64,000 nt of DNA, from positions 41,959-105,958 of the forward strand of contig NZ_JAERQE010000017.1 in the NCBI RefSeq assembly GCF_016734765.1, written 5' to 3'. Within the stretch, counting starts at the first letter, position 1; each line of letters opens with the position of its first letter. This document shows positions 9,022 to 20,010 of the stretch, piece by piece. Source of the stretch: Microvirga soli. GTDB lineage: Bacteria; Pseudomonadota; Alphaproteobacteria; Rhizobiales; Beijerinckiaceae. The position numbers and the translations under genes are program-made. Under the pieces are notes generated by a model that did no database searches, was not told the origin of the DNA, and saw only the letters and a list, made by a program, of their open reading frames with translations.

Positions 9022-9082
9022 GGCCGCCCTTTAGCATAGGCGGGCGGCCATGCGGAACCCTTTGGCGGAACCTTGAAGCCGC

Positions 9083-9961
9083 CTACTTCTGCCGCAGCAG
9101 TGCTTCCAGTTCTTTACGGAACTCTGCCGAGAGCTCCTCGCGCTCCAGGGCATAGGCCACGTTGGCCATCAGGAAGCCGATCTTCGAGCCCGTGTCGTAG
9201 GTCTTGCCTTGATACTTCATGCCGAAGAAGGGCTGCTCCTTCATGAGGCGGATCATGGAATCCGTGAGCTGAATCTCGTTGCCGGCGCCGCGCTCCTGGT
9301 TCGAGAGCAGGTCGAAGACCTCGGGCTGGAGGATGTAGCGGCCGGAGATGATGTAGTTCGACGGCGCGGTGCCCTTCGGGGGCTTTTCCACCATGCCGGT
9401 GATCTCGAAGGTCTGGCCGAATTCCTGGCCCACCGACACGATGCCGTACTGGTGGGTCTGGTCCTCGGGCACTTCCTCAACGGCGATGATGTTGCCGCCG
9501 TGCTTGTCGTAGGCTGCGATCATCTGCTCCATGGAGCCGCGGCTGAGCATGTCAGGCAGGATCACCGCGAAGGGCTCATTGCCCACCAGCTCGCGGGCGC
9601 ACCAGACCGCATGGCCCAGCCCCAAGGGCTCCTGCTGGCGGGTGAAGCTCGTCTGGCCCGCCTGGGGCTGGTCCTTGGCCAGGGTCTCCAGCTCCTTGGT
9701 CTTGCCGCGGCCTTCGAGTGTGCGGTTGAGCTCGTAGGCGATGTCGAAGTGGTCCTCGATCACGGCCTTGTTGCGGCCGGTGACGAAGATGAAGTGCTCG
9801 ATCCCCGCGGCGCGGGCCTCGTCGACCACGTGCTGCACCACCGGACGGTCGACGACGCACAGCATCTCCTTGGGCACGGCCTTGGTGGCCGGCAGAAACC
9901 GGGTGCCGAGACCGGCGACGGGCAGGACTGCTTTGCGGATACGCTTCATTGAATGAGCCAT
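9083..9961 (-). CDS. galU: UTP-glucose-1-phosphate uridylyltransferase
   Basis: It makes UDP-glucose from UTP and glucose 1-phosphate, feeding exopolysaccharide, lipopolysaccharide and glucan synthesis. The nucleotide loop GLGTRFLPATK is at 17-27 and the lysine of PKEML follows. The 292-residue length is that of bacterial GalU. An alternative ATG at 9949 would remove four residues. It is transcribed divergently from galE across a 199 bp spacer that holds a 7 bp inverted repeat (CGGTGAC...GTCACCG, 10032-10058). GalU product and GalE substrate are the same pool, so common control is plausible. Confidence 0.95.
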   Translation of the reverse strand: MAHSMKRIRKAVLPVAGLGTRFLPATKAVPKEMLCVVDRPVVQHVVDEARAAGIEHFIFVTGRNKAVIEDHFDIAYELNRTLEGRGKTKELETLAKDQPQAGQTSFTRQQEPLGLGHAVWCARELVGNEPFAVILPDMLSRGSMEQMIAAYDKHGGNIIAVEEVPEDQTHQYGIVSVGQEFGQTFEITGMVEKPPKGTAPSNYIISGRYILQPEVFDLLSNQERGAGNEIQLTDSMIRLMKEQPFFGMKYQGKTYDTGSKIGFLMANVAYALEREELSAEFRKELEALLRQK

Positions 9962-10160
9962 GATTGAGCCGAAAGGTGGAGGGGTAATCTAAGACAGGAC
10001 CCGGAAAAGGAAACCGACAAAGGTCAAGCTTCGGTGACCCATAACGCAATAGTCACCGGCTTGTTTCATCGGGGCGCTTCTTCATTGAAGCTCTGGACCT
10101 GAATTGAAGCTGAAGCGTTGTGGTTAAGCTGCCAGGCGGGGCAGTTTTTCGGAGATGGAC

Positions 10161-11147
10161 ATGGCGGTACTGGTGACGGGCGGCGCGGGCTATATCGGCA
10201 GCCACATGGTGCTCGAGCTTCTGGACGCGGGCGAGACCGTGGTGGTGCTCGACAACCTCTCGACGGGCTTCCGCTGGGCCGTTCCGCAGGAAGCCACCTT
10301 CGTGACCGGCGACGTGAGCGATCAGGCTCTCGTGTCCAGCATCATCGACGAACACGGCATCGACAGCATCCTGCATTTCGCCGCCAAGATCGTTGTTCCG
10401 GAATCCGTTACCGATCCGCTGGGCTATTATTTCGGCAATACCGTGAAGACCCGAGCGCTCATTGAGGTTGCGGTCCAGAAGGGCATCAGGAACTTCGTCT
10501 TTTCCTCAACGGCAGCCGTCTACGGCAATGCCGAGGCCCCCCTGCTGACCGAGGATATGCCGCTCGTGCCGATCAATCCCTACGGTCGCAGCAAGCTCAT
10601 GTCCGAATGGATGTTGCAGGATGCCCACACGGCCCATGGGCTGCGCTACGCCATCCTGCGTTACTTCAACGTCGCGGGCGCCGATCCCAAGGGCCGCTCC
10701 GGCCAGTCGACCCCTCAGGCCACCCATCTCATCAAGGTGGCGGCTCAAGCCGCGCTCGGCCAGCGGCCTCATCTCGACGTGTTCGGAACGGATTATGCGA
10801 CCCCGGACGGCACCTGCGTGCGCGATTACATCCAAGTCAACGACTTGGCCCGTGCTCACCTCGTGGCCCTGCAGCATCTTCGCCATGGGGGCGATTGCAC
10901 GATCATGAATTGCGGCTACGGCCATGGTGCTTCGGTGCTGGAGGTCGTGGACGTGGTCAAAAGGGTCTCGGGCGTCGATTTCGAGGCTCGCCTGAGCCCG
11001 CGCCGGCCCGGCGACCCGGCCCAGCTCGTGGCAAAGGTCGACAAAATCCGTGAGCTCGGATGGGAGCCGCAGCACGACAATCTGGAGGAGATCGTCGAGC
11101 AGGCCCTGCGCTGGGAACAGGCCCTAGCGGGTCGAAAAGCCGCATAG
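10161..11147 (+). CDS. galE: UDP-glucose 4-epimerase
   Basis: It interconverts UDP-glucose and UDP-galactose for surface polysaccharides using tightly bound NAD. The extended SDR motifs are clear: VTGGAGYIGSH near residue 5, the FSSTAAVYG catalytic serine region, and the Tyr-x-x-x-Lys pair in YGRSK about residue 141. About 328 residues is typical. I chose the ATG at 10161 because GGAG at 10151 is then at normal spacing; an ATG at 10155 overlaps that site too closely. Its divergent neighbour galU supplies the substrate. Confidence 0.94.
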   Translation: MAVLVTGGAGYIGSHMVLELLDAGETVVVLDNLSTGFRWAVPQEATFVTGDVSDQALVSSIIDEHGIDSILHFAAKIVVPESVTDPLGYYFGNTVKTRALIEVAVQKGIRNFVFSSTAAVYGNAEAPLLTEDMPLVPINPYGRSKLMSEWMLQDAHTAHGLRYAILRYFNVAGADPKGRSGQSTPQATHLIKVAAQAALGQRPHLDVFGTDYATPDGTCVRDYIQVNDLARAHLVALQHLRHGGDCTIMNCGYGHGASVLEVVDVVKRVSGVDFEARLSPRRPGDPAQLVAKVDKIRELGWEPQHDNLEEIVEQALRWEQALAGRKAA

Positions 11148-11205
11148 GGCCCTACCTATAAGGCTAGCTGTCAACCGGGTGTTAACTCTCGTAGTGTCGC
11201 AATGG

Positions 11206-11222
11206 CAGGACAACTTGTCCTG
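11206..11222. promoter_or_regulatory. 17 bp perfect palindrome upstream of the lytic transglycosylase
   Basis: CAGGACAA-C-TTGTCCTG is a perfect odd palindrome ending 18 bases before the start codon at 11241. The position suits an operator or a short leader hairpin. No regulator can be assigned from sequence. Confidence 0.35.
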
Positions 11223-11240
11223 TTTCCGTGAGCGACATCC

Positions 11241-12458
11241 ATGCGCCAGCTTCTGGTGCGCCGCCTCTCCGGCGCCCTCCTTCTCGGTTTGAGCCTCACC
11301 GCCGGTGCGGACCTCATGGCATTGCCTGCTCAGGCGCAGGAGGTGTCGCAAGCCGGCTTCCAGCGTTTCGTGCAGGGGCTCTGGCCGGAGGCCAAGGCGC
11401 GGGGCATCTCGCAAGCCACTTTCAACGAGGCGTTCCGGGACGTCGAGCCCGACGCCAAGATCATCGCGCTCACCAAGAAGCAATCCGAATTCGTCCGCCC
11501 GATCTGGGACTACATCAACGGTTCCATCTCGTCCGAGCGCCTGAAGCGCGGCCGGGACATGGCCGCCAAGTGGTCGAAGACGCTCGCGGTCGTGGAGAAG
11601 ACCTACGGTGTCCCACGCTCCGTGGTGCTCGGGGTCTGGGGCATGGAAACCAATTACGGCAGCTTCACCGGGTCGATCTATGCCATCCGGGCGCTGTCGA
11701 CCCTGGCCTATACCGGCTACCGGGCCGAGTTCTTCCGGGAGGAACTGCTTACCGCGCTCCAGATCCTGGAGCAGGAGCATGTGGACCGCTCCAAGATGCT
11801 GGGCTCCTGGGCGGGCGCCATGGGCCAGACCCAGTTCATGCCCTCGAGCTTCATGAAATACGCCGTCGATGGCAACCGCGACGGCATGCGGGACATCTGG
11901 TCCTCGGTGCCGGACGCCATGGCGTCCACGGCCAATTACCTGCGCCAGCATGGCTGGGAGCCGGGGCTTCCCTGGGGCTTCGAGGTCCAGCTGCCGAAGG
12001 ATTTTGACTTCCGTTACCTCAAGCTGAACTTTGCCCAATGGCAAACCGTTGGCCTGCGCCGGGCCGATGGCAAAGCCATGCCGCGGGCGGGCGAGGCCTC
12101 CCTGTTCCTGCCGGGCGGAGCCGGTGGACCGGCCTTCCTGGTCACCAAGAACTACGATGTGATCAAGTCTTATAATTCCTCCGATGCCTATGCCATGGGC
12201 GTGGCGCATCTCGGCGACCGCCTCATGGGTGGTCAGCCGATCCAGGGGGCTTGGCCCAAGGAGCCCATGCTCGCCAAGGACCAGCGCCAGGAACTGCAGG
12301 AGCGCCTGGCCCGCCTCGGCTTCTATGAGGGCGATACGGACGGAAAATTCGGCTCCAAGACCCGGGATGCCGTGCGGAACTTCCAGCTTCGGCGTGGTTT
12401 GATCCCGGATGGCTATGCGGATTATGCTGTCTTACGCGAACTGCGTGCGACCCGCTGA
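11241..12458 (+). CDS. Lytic murein transglycosylase (MltB/SLT_2 family) with peptidoglycan-binding domain
   Basis: It cleaves the glycan strands of peptidoglycan to 1,6-anhydromuramic ends during wall remodelling. A signal peptide occupies residues 1-32 (cleavage after AQA). The transglycosylase domain (about 35-310) has the catalytic glutamate in GMETNYG (Glu136) and GAMGQTQFMPSSF. A PG_binding_1 domain lies at about 345-402, with LARLGFYEGDTDGKFGS. There is no lipobox, so it is probably a soluble periplasmic enzyme, unlike lipoprotein MltB. The next gene, a DUF459 protein, follows after 57 bp and is probably co-transcribed. Confidence 0.93.
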   Translation: MRQLLVRRLSGALLLGLSLTAGADLMALPAQAQEVSQAGFQRFVQGLWPEAKARGISQATFNEAFRDVEPDAKIIALTKKQSEFVRPIWDYINGSISSERLKRGRDMAAKWSKTLAVVEKTYGVPRSVVLGVWGMETNYGSFTGSIYAIRALSTLAYTGYRAEFFREELLTALQILEQEHVDRSKMLGSWAGAMGQTQFMPSSFMKYAVDGNRDGMRDIWSSVPDAMASTANYLRQHGWEPGLPWGFEVQLPKDFDFRYLKLNFAQWQTVGLRRADGKAMPRAGEASLFLPGGAGGPAFLVTKNYDVIKSYNSSDAYAMGVAHLGDRLMGGQPIQGAWPKEPMLAKDQRQELQERLARLGFYEGDTDGKFGSKTRDAVRNFQLRRGLIPDGYADYAVLRELRATR

Positions 12459-12515
12459 CGGAGCTGCTCCTGCAACTCCACCTCCAGGCTGGTCCGGATT
12501 AGAGTGGAACCGCCT

Positions 12516-13772
12516 ATGAGGATAGTGCCGATTCTTCAGCGTATGACCCTGACCCTGCTCCTTGCGGCGGGCGGGGTCGATGCGGCCCTGGCGCAGTCCG
12601 GCTATTACCAGCAGCAGCCGGGCTACCGGGATCAGCGGGCTTATCCGCCCGGCTACTACCCCGGAAAGCTCGTGCAGCCGGCTCAACCCCAGCCTCAGCA
12701 GGGCTTCAGCATCCGACGCTTCTTCGGCGCTCGGGACGAGCCTCCGCCGCCCGCGCGCGCTCCCGTCTCGAGACCCCGCAGGTCCGCACCTCCACCGGCG
12801 GCCGTAGCCAAGCAGGAAAAGCCGAAGGTCAATCCGAGCACCTATGTGGTGGTGTTCGGCGATGCCCTAGCGAGCTATGCCCGGCAGGGGCTGGATGCCC
12901 AATTCAGCGACGACCAGGACATTGCGGTCGTCTCTAAAGTCCGCAGCGACACCAACCTCGTTCGCACCGACCCGGCGGACTGGCCCAACACCATCAAGGC
13001 CACTCTGGATGGGGGGCAGAAAACCTCCATAGCCGTCGTCATGCTGGGCACGAATGATCGGCAGTCGATCCGGGACGGCGACGAGAGCGCGGAGCCCTTG
13101 TCCGACCGATGGAAGGAGCTCTACCGCCAGCGAATCGATGCGATCACGGGCGTTCTGAAGGAGCGCAAGGTTCCCTTCGTGTGGATCGGCTTACCGCCCA
13201 TGAAGAACAGCAAGATTTCCGACGATCTCGTTGCCATGAACGATATCTACAAGGAGAGCGTCCAGAGCAACGGCGGCGTCTATGTGGATATCTGGCCAGG
13301 CTTCGTGGACGAGGACAACCGCTACACCGATATCGGCCCGGATGTGGACGGGGATCCAACCAAGCTTCGGACCAATGAAGGCGTGTTCTTCACCCGGGCT
13401 GGCGCGCGGAAAGTGGCCTTCTTCGCCGATACGGAGATCAAGCGCGTTCTGGGCTTGAGCGGAACGGCAACAGCCGCTGCGCCTGATCCAGCACAGATCG
13501 CGCCTGCCGATGGATCGGCCGCGCCTACCATTGAGGCAGCGCTGCCACCACCGCCTGATGCCGCCATTCCTGCTGCCCTGCCACAGAAGCCGCTGGTCGG
13601 GCCGGTCCTGCCGCTGACCCGCCAGGACGTTGCGCCGGGAGGCACCCTTGTGTCGGCGCCGCCGAAGCTGACCGGCGACAATGCCCATACGGTCCAGCGC
13701 GCTCTGCGGGTCGGAATCGCTCCCAGCGCACGCCCCGGTCGGGCGGATGATTTCCGGTGGCCCAATCCGTAA
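12516..13772 (+). CDS. DUF459 SGNH-like periplasmic protein, nucleophile apparently missing
   Basis: This is a 418-residue exported protein of the DUF459 SGNH-hydrolase clan. A signal peptide is at 1-27, a Gln/Pro/Tyr-rich linker runs to about 105, then the SGNH-like domain about 108-320, then a Pro/Ala-rich tail. Block III GTND is present (178-181). Block I reads GDALA (115-119), so Ala117 stands where the catalytic serine normally is. The ATG at 12516 follows AGTGGA; a GTG at 12504 is possible. It follows the lytic transglycosylase closely, so a wall-related role is reasonable, perhaps non-catalytic. Function is not known. Confidence 0.78.
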   Translation: MRIVPILQRMTLTLLLAAGGVDAALAQSGYYQQQPGYRDQRAYPPGYYPGKLVQPAQPQPQQGFSIRRFFGARDEPPPPARAPVSRPRRSAPPPAAVAKQEKPKVNPSTYVVVFGDALASYARQGLDAQFSDDQDIAVVSKVRSDTNLVRTDPADWPNTIKATLDGGQKTSIAVVMLGTNDRQSIRDGDESAEPLSDRWKELYRQRIDAITGVLKERKVPFVWIGLPPMKNSKISDDLVAMNDIYKESVQSNGGVYVDIWPGFVDEDNRYTDIGPDVDGDPTKLRTNEGVFFTRAGARKVAFFADTEIKRVLGLSGTATAAAPDPAQIAPADGSAAPTIEAALPPPPDAAIPAALPQKPLVGPVLPLTRQDVAPGGTLVSAPPKLTGDNAHTVQRALRVGIAPSARPGRADDFRWPNP

Positions 13773-13789
13773 AGACGGTTCTACAACAG

Positions 13790-13830
13790 AAAGCGGCGGC
13801 TCACCCACGGGATGAGCCGCCGCTTTTGTT
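13790..13830. terminator. Bidirectional terminator between the DUF459 gene and gltD
   Basis: The arms AAGCGGCGGCTCA and TGAGCCGCCGCTT are perfect, around a 9-base loop. TTTTGTTTT follows on the plus strand and an A-rich stretch precedes it, so it can serve both convergent genes. Confidence 0.88.
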
Positions 13831-13849
13831 TTCATAACAGATCGTGAGG

Positions 13850-15271
13850 TTAGACCGGCAGAGTGCTGGAGCCCATCAGGAAGGTGTCGATGGACCGGGC
13901 AGCCTGACGGCCCTCGCGGATTGCCCAAACCACCAGCGACTGGCCGCGGCGCATGTCGCCGGCGACGAAGACCTTGTCGCTCGAGGTCCTGTAGCTCCTG
14001 TCGTCGGCTACCACATTGCCGCGCCGATCCATGGCGACAGCGGACTGCTCCAGCAGGCCTTCCTTCACCGAGCCGGCAAAGCCTATGGCGATGAAGACGA
14101 GATCCGCCTTCAAGATGAACTCGCTGCCCGGGATGGGCTGGCGCTTCTCATCGACACGGGCGCATTGCACGCCGGAGACGCGGCCCTTCTTGCCGACGAC
14201 GCCGAGCGTCGCCGCCTGGAACTCGCGCTCCGCGCCTTCGGCCTGAGACGAGGAGGTGCGCATCTTGGTGGGCCAGTAGGGCCACACGGTGAGCTTGTCC
14301 TCGCGCTCCGGCGGCTTGGGGCGGATGTCAAGCTGCGTCACGGAGAGCGCGCCTTGGCGGAACGCGGTGCCGACGCAGTCGGAGGCTGTGTCGCCGCCGC
14401 CGATCACCACCACGTGCTTGCCGCCCGCGAGGATTGGCTCCTCGGTGACCTCCTCATGACCCACGCGCTGGTTGGCCTGGGTGAGGTAGGGCATCGCATA
14501 ATACACGCCCGCGAGTTCCTGCCCCGGCAGGTTCGGATTGCGCGGATCCTCCGCGCCGCCGGCGAACAGCACCGCGTCGAACTCGTTGTGGAGCGAGGCG
14601 AAGCTGCGATCGATGCCGATATTGACGCCGCAATGGAAGATAACGCCTTCGGCCTCCATCTGCTTCACGCGGCGGTCGATGTGGTACTTCTCCATCTTGA
14701 AGTCGGGAATGCCGTAGCGCAGGAGGCCGCCGGGCTTTGCCTGACGCTCGAACACATGCACCTCGTGGCCCGCGCGGGCGAGCTGCTGGGCGGCCGCCAT
14801 GCCGGCGGGGCCTGAGCCGATCACGGCCACGCGCTTGCCGGTCTGAATGTCCGCTGGCTCCGGCTTCACGAAGCCCATCTCCCAGGCCTTGTCGGCGATG
14901 GCCTGCTCGATGGTCTTGATGGTGACCGGCTGGTTCTCGAGGTTCAGCGTACAGGCTTCCTCGCAGGGCGCCGGGCAGATGCGGCCCGTAAATTCGGGGA
15001 AGTTGTTGGTGGTGTGGAGGTTGCGCGCGGCCTCCTCCCAATCGTCGGACCAGACGAGGTCGTTCCAATCGGGGATCTGGTTATGCACCGGGCAGCCTGT
15101 CGGCCCGTGGCAGAAGGGGATGCCGCAATCCATGCAGCGCCCTGCCTGCTTGCGCAGATCGTTGGTGTCGAGCGGCAGCGTGAACTCGCGGAAGTGGCGC
15201 ACGCGCTCACCGGCGAGCTGATACTTCTGCTCCTGCCGGTCGTATTCGAGAAAGCCTGTGACCTTGCCCAT
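13850..15271 (-). CDS. gltD: Glutamate synthase (NADPH) small subunit
   Basis: This is the NADPH-oxidising beta subunit of GOGAT, passing electrons through FAD and iron-sulfur clusters to GltB. N-terminal cysteines for [4Fe-4S] binding are at 46, 49, 54, 60 and 99, 103, 107. The FAD loop GSGPAG is at 152-157 and the NADPH loop GGGDTAS at 291-297. The 473-residue length is normal. It begins 20 bases after gltB on the same strand, so the two form the usual operon in gltB-gltD order. Together with glutamine synthetase they assimilate ammonium. Confidence 0.97.
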   Translation of the reverse strand: MGKVTGFLEYDRQEQKYQLAGERVRHFREFTLPLDTNDLRKQAGRCMDCGIPFCHGPTGCPVHNQIPDWNDLVWSDDWEEAARNLHTTNNFPEFTGRICPAPCEEACTLNLENQPVTIKTIEQAIADKAWEMGFVKPEPADIQTGKRVAVIGSGPAGMAAAQQLARAGHEVHVFERQAKPGGLLRYGIPDFKMEKYHIDRRVKQMEAEGVIFHCGVNIGIDRSFASLHNEFDAVLFAGGAEDPRNPNLPGQELAGVYYAMPYLTQANQRVGHEEVTEEPILAGGKHVVVIGGGDTASDCVGTAFRQGALSVTQLDIRPKPPEREDKLTVWPYWPTKMRTSSSQAEGAEREFQAATLGVVGKKGRVSGVQCARVDEKRQPIPGSEFILKADLVFIAIGFAGSVKEGLLEQSAVAMDRRGNVVADDRSYRTSSDKVFVAGDMRRGQSLVVWAIREGRQAARSIDTFLMGSSTLPV

Positions 15272-15291
15272 GGGTTTGCCCCTTACAATCC

Positions 15292-18200
15292 TTATTCCGC
15301 CGCCTGCAGGTTCCGGAGACGATCCATCTCCTGGAGCGCACGGCGATACTCGACCGGCATGACCTTTACGAACTTGGTGCGGTAGGTCGTCCAGTTGTCG
15401 AGGATCTCCTTGGCGCGCGTCGAGCCCGTATAGGTGTGGTGATTGGTGATGAGCTGCATCAGGCGCTCTTCATCGGGGCCGGACATGTTGGCCATGATGT
15501 CGATGCGGCCCTTGGTCTCCAGGTCGCCGCCGTGATGGTGAAGACGGCGCATCAGGTCCTCCTCCTCCTCGACGGGTTCGAGATCGACCATGGACAGGTT
15601 GCAGCGCTTGGTGAAGGTGCCGTCCTCGTCGAGCACATAGGCGATGCCGCCCGACATGCCCGCCGCGAAGTTGCGGCCGGTCTGGCCCAGCACCACCACG
15701 AGGCCGCCCGTCATGTATTCGCAACCGTGATCGCCCGTGCCCTCGACCACCGCGATGGCGCCCGAGTTGCGCACGGCGAAGCGCTCGCCCGCCACGCCGC
15801 GGAAATAGGCTTCGCCGGCAATCGCCCCGTACATCACCGTGTTGCCGACCACGATGGAGTTTTCGGGCAGTGCCTTGGAGCGAGTCGAGGGGCTGATGAT
15901 GATCTTGCCGCCCGACAGGCCCTTGCCGACATAGTCGTTGGCTTCGCCTTCCAGGTTCAGCGTCACGCCGGCCGCCAGCCACGCGCCGAAGCTCTGGCCC
16001 GCGGTGCCTTTGAGCTTCACGGTGATCGTGTCATCGGGCAGACCTTCATGGCCGTAGCGCTTGGCGACTTCGCCGGAGAGCATGGCGCCCACCGTCCGGT
16101 CGGAGCTTTTCACCTTCGACTCGATGGTGACGGCCTCGCCGCTTTCCAAAGCAGGCCCGGCCTGCGCGATGAACGAGCGGTCGAGCACGTCGGTAATCGG
16201 GTGAACCTGACGCTCCTCATGGCGGATCGCTACGTTCGCAGGCACTTCGGGCTTGTGGAAGAGCTTCGTGAAATCGAGGCCCTTCGCCTTCCAGTGATCG
16301 ATGGCCCCGTTCTTGTCGAGGAGATCGGACTGGCCGATCATCTCGTCGATGGAGCGGAAGCCCATCTCGGCCATCAGCTCGCGCACTTCCTCGGCGACGA
16401 AGAAGAAGTAGTTGATGACGTGCTCCGGCAGGCCCTTGAAGCGCTTGCGCAGCACCGGATCCTGTGTAGCAACGCCGACCGGGCAGGTGTTGAGATGGCA
16501 CTTGCGCATCATGATGCAGCCGGCCGCAATCAGCGGCGCGGTCGAGAAGCCGAATTCGTCGGCACCGAGAAGCGCCGCGATGATGACGTCGCGCCCCGTG
16601 CGCAGACCACCATCGGCCTGAAGCGCCACACGGCCGCGCAGGCGGTTGAGCACCAGGGTCTGCTGGGTCTCGGCGAGGCCGATCTCCCAGGGGGAGCCCG
16701 CATGCTTCAGAGAGGTGAGGGGAGACGCGCCCGTGCCGCCCTCGAAGCCCGAGATCGTGATGTGATCGGCTCGTGCTTTGGCGACGCCCGCCGCAACAGT
16801 GCCGACGCCCACCTCCGCCACGAGCTTCACCGACACGTCGGCCGAGGGGTTCACGTTCTTCAGGTCGAAGATCAGCTGCGCCAGATCCTCGATGGAGTAG
16901 ATGTCGTGGTGCGGCGGCGGGGAGATGAGGCCGACGCCCGGGGTGGAGTGGCGCACGCGCGCAATCCTGGCATCGACCTTGTGGCCCGGAAGCTGTCCGC
17001 CCTCGCCGGGCTTCGCTCCTTGAGCGACCTTGATCTGCATCATGTCGGCATTGACGAGATATTCCGTCGTCACGCCGAAGCGGCCGGAGGCCACCTGCTT
17101 GATCGCCGAGCGCCTGGACATGCCGTTCGCCAGAGGACGGAAGCGCTCCGGCTCCTCGCCACCCTCGCCGGTGTTCGACTTGCCGCCGATGGCGTTCATG
17201 GCGAGCGCCAGGGTCTCGTGTGCCTCCTTTGAGATCGATCCGAAGGACATGGCGCCGGTGGAGAAGCGCTTCACGATGTCCTGCGCGGACTCAACTTCGT
17301 TCAACGGCACAGGAGCGCGGCCCGTCTCATCGGCGTTCTTGATGCGGAAGAGGCCGCGGATGGTCTTGAGCTCGTTGTCCTGCTCGTTCACGAGGCGCGC
17401 ATATTCGCGGTAGCGGTCCTGCGCGTTGAGGCGCACCGCGTGCTGCAGCGTCGCAACTGTGTCCGGATTCCAGGCATGCACCTCGCCGCGCGTCCGGTAG
17501 GCGTATTCGCCGCCCACATCAAGCGCGTTGCGGTAGATCGGCGCGTCGCCGAAGGCGTCACGATGGCGGCGGACGTTCTCCTCCGCCACCTCGTTCATGC
17601 CGATGCCCTCGATCGAGGTCGCGGTGCCGAAGAAGTCGCGGGCCACGAAGTCGGTCTTGAGACCGACCGCGTCGAAGATCTGCGCGCCGCAATAGGACTG
17701 GTAGGTGGAGATGCCCATCTTGGACATCACCTTGAGCAGGCCCTTGCCGATGGACTTGATGTAGCGCTTGACCGCCTCATCCGCGTCCACCTCTTCCGGC
17801 AGCTCGCCGGCCTCGCGCATCGCGGCAATCGACTCGAAGGCGAGGTACGGGTTGATCGCTTCCGCGCCGTAGCCGGCAAGACACGCAAAGTGATGGATCT
17901 CGCGCGGTTCGCCGCTCTCGACCACGAGGCCGACCGAAGTGCGCAGGCCCTTGCGGATGAGGTAGTTGTGCACGGCGGCGGTGGCGAGCAGCGCCGGAAT
18001 CGGGATGCGGTCCGGGCCAACCATGCGGTCCGACAGGATGATGATGTTGTAGCCGCCGTGCACCGCTGCTTCCGCACGGTCGCAGAGGCGGTCGACCGCG
18101 CCGTCGAGAGCGGATGCGCCGAGCTCCGCGTCATAGGTGATGTCGAGGGTCTTGGTGTCGAAGCGGTCCTCGAAATGGCCGATGCAGCGGATCTTCTCCA

Positions 18201-20010
18201 GATCCTCGTTGGTAAGGATTGGTTGGCGCACTTCGAGCCGCTTGCGGCGCGAGGTGCCCTCAAGATCGAGAATGTTCGGACGCGGGCCGATGAACGACAC
18301 GAGACTCATGACGAGCTCTTCGCGGATCGGATCGATCGGCGGATTCGTCACCTGGGCGAAGTTCTGCTTGAAATAGGTGTAGAGCAGCTTCGACTTGTCG
18401 GAGAGCGCGGAGATCGGCGTATCCGATCCCATGGAACCCACCGCCTCCTGGCCGGTGACGGCCATGGGCTGCATGAGGAGCTTGAGATCCTCGGTCGTGT
18501 AGCCGAAGGCCTGTTGGCGGTCGAGGAGCGACACGTCCGTGCGGGACTCGCGCGCCTGCACGGGCTTCAGGTCTTCCAGCACGATCTGCGTGCGCTTCAG
18601 CCACTCCTTGTAGGGATGCGCGTTGGAGAGCTGCTGCTTGATCTCGTCATCGGAGACGATGCGGCCTTCCTCCAGATCGATGAGGAGCATCTTGCCCGGC
18701 TGCAAACGCCACTTCTCGACGATCTTCTCCTCCGGGATCGGCAGCACGCCCATCTCGGAAGCGAGCACCACGAGGCCGTCATCGGTCACGAGATAGCGGG
18801 CTGGGCGCAGGCCGTTGCGGTCGAGGGTCGCACCGATCTGCTTGCCGTCGGTGAAGCACACGGCGGCAGGGCCGTCCCACGGCTCCATGAGGGCAGCGTG
18901 GTATTCGTAGAAGGCGCGCCGGTCGTCGTTCATGAGCTTGTTGCCGGCCCATGCTTCCGGGATCAGCATCATCATGGCGTGGGAGAGCGTGTAGCCGCCA
19001 CGCACGAGGAACTCGAGCGCGTTGTCGAAGCAGGCGGTGTCGGACTGTCCCTCATAGGAGATCGGCCACAGCTTCGAGATGTCGTTGCCGAAGAGCTCGG
19101 AATCGACGGAAGCCTGGCGAGCTGCCATCCAGTTCACGTTGCCGCGCAGGGTGTTGATCTCGCCGTTATGGGCGACCATGCGGTAGGGGTGCGCGAGCTG
19201 CCAGGTCGGGAAGGTGTTGGTGGCGAAACGCTGGTGCACGAGCGCGATGGCGCTCTCGAAGCGCGGGTCCTGCAGGTCGAGGTAATAATCGCGCAGCTGC
19301 GTGACGAGCACCATGCCCTTGTAGACGATGGTGCGCGAGGACAGGCTGACCGGGTAGTAGCCCTTCGTGCGCTCGTCCTTCATGTCGTAGACGGCGTTGG
19401 AAATCACCTTGCGGGCGATGAACAGGCGGCGCTCGAAGGTCTCGGCATCGTCCATGCCTTTGCCCTTGCCGACGAAGATCTGGCGGTGCAAGGGCTCGGT
19501 GGCCTTTACGCTCTCACCCAGATCGCTCGAATCCACCGGCACGTCGCGCCAGCCGAGAACCTGAAGGCCCTCGTCGGTGATCGCCTTGGTGACGATCTCC
19601 TCGACGAGCTTGAAGCCTTCCGGGTCGCGCGGCATGAACAGGTGACCGGCGCCGTACTGACCGGCCTCGGGCAGCCAGATGCCGACCTTGGCGCATTCGG
19701 CCGCAAAGAACTTGTGTGGGATCTGAACGAGAATGCCGCAGCCGTCGCCCATCTTGGGGTCGGCGCCCACCGCGCCGCGATGGTCGAGGTTGTGCAGGAT
19801 GGCGAGACCCTGCTCGACGATCTCGTGCGACTTGCGGTTCTTCATGTCGGCGATGAAGCCGACGCCGCAGGAATCCTGCTCATTGGCCGGGTTGTAGAGG
19901 CCCTGGGCTGCGGGCAGGCCCGGATCGCGCACGATTTTGAGCATATCGGCTGCATTGGCCGTGCGGCTTGGCACTTGGGCTTCCAGGCTCTTGGTCGGCA
20001 CGTCGCTCAT
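15292..20010 (-). CDS. gltB: Glutamate synthase (NADPH) large subunit
   Basis: The 1572-residue alpha subunit transfers the amide nitrogen of glutamine to 2-oxoglutarate. A 47-residue propeptide precedes the Ntn nucleophile Cys48 ([14 protein letters not shown]). The glutamine amidotransferase domain comes first, then a central domain, then the FMN-binding synthase domain with [10 protein letters not shown], and the [3Fe-4S] cysteines in [16 protein letters not shown]. The C-terminal GXGXG beta-helix carries GGxxxV-type repeats. The gene is first in the gltBD operon. Its 569 bp upstream region contains several hairpins that could take part in control. Confidence 0.98.
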   Translation of the reverse strand: MSDVPTKSLEAQVPSRTANAADMLKIVRDPGLPAAQGLYNPANEQDSCGVGFIADMKNRKSHEIVEQGLAILHNLDHRGAVGADPKMGDGCGILVQIPHKFFAAECAKVGIWLPEAGQYGAGHLFMPRDPEGFKLVEEIVTKAITDEGLQVLGWRDVPVDSSDLGESVKATEPLHRQIFVGKGKGMDDAETFERRLFIARKVISNAVYDMKDERTKGYYPVSLSSRTIVYKGMVLVTQLRDYYLDLQDPRFESAIALVHQRFATNTFPTWQLAHPYRMVAHNGEINTLRGNVNWMAARQASVDSELFGNDISKLWPISYEGQSDTACFDNALEFLVRGGYTLSHAMMMLIPEAWAGNKLMNDDRRAFYEYHAALMEPWDGPAAVCFTDGKQIGATLDRNGLRPARYLVTDDGLVVLASEMGVLPIPEEKIVEKWRLQPGKMLLIDLEEGRIVSDDEIKQQLSNAHPYKEWLKRTQIVLEDLKPVQARESRTDVSLLDRQQAFGYTTEDLKLLMQPMAVTGQEAVGSMGSDTPISALSDKSKLLYTYFKQNFAQVTNPPIDPIREELVMSLVSFIGPRPNILDLEGTSRRKRLEVRQPILTNEDLEKIRCIGHFEDRFDTKTLDITYDAELGASALDGAVDRLCDRAEAAVHGGYNIIILSDRMVGPDRIPIPALLATAAVHNYLIRKGLRTSVGLVVESGEPREIHHFACLAGYGAEAINPYLAFESIAAMREAGELPEEVDADEAVKRYIKSIGKGLLKVMSKMGISTYQSYCGAQIFDAVGLKTDFVARDFFGTATSIEGIGMNEVAEENVRRHRDAFGDAPIYRNALDVGGEYAYRTRGEVHAWNPDTVATLQHAVRLNAQDRYREYARLVNEQDNELKTIRGLFRIKNADETGRAPVPLNEVESAQDIVKRFSTGAMSFGSISKEAHETLALAMNAIGGKSNTGEGGEEPERFRPLANGMSRRSAIKQVASGRFGVTTEYLVNADMMQIKVAQGAKPGEGGQLPGHKVDARIARVRHSTPGVGLISPPPHHDIYSIEDLAQLIFDLKNVNPSADVSVKLVAEVGVGTVAAGVAKARADHITISGFEGGTGASPLTSLKHAGSPWEIGLAETQQTLVLNRLRGRVALQADGGLRTGRDVIIAALLGADEFGFSTAPLIAAGCIMMRKCHLNTCPVGVATQDPVLRKRFKGLPEHVINYFFFVAEEVRELMAEMGFRSIDEMIGQSDLLDKNGAIDHWKAKGLDFTKLFHKPEVPANVAIRHEERQVHPITDVLDRSFIAQAGPALESGEAVTIESKVKSSDRTVGAMLSGEVAKRYGHEGLPDDTITVKLKGTAGQSFGAWLAAGVTLNLEGEANDYVGKGLSGGKIIISPSTRSKALPENSIVVGNTVMYGAIAGEAYFRGVAGERFAVRNSGAIAVVEGTGDHGCEYMTGGLVVVLGQTGRNFAAGMSGGIAYVLDEDGTFTKRCNLSMVDLEPVEEEEDLMRRLHHHGGDLETKGRIDIMANMSGPDEERLMQLITNHHTYTGSTRAKEILDNWTTYRTKFVKVMPVEYRRALQEMDRLRNLQAAE

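Noticed and set aside
15436..17232. Long plus-strand frame opposite gltB
   Set aside because: It is the antisense shadow of gltB in GC-rich DNA; the residue pattern (His/Arg/Ala-rich) is typical of such shadows.
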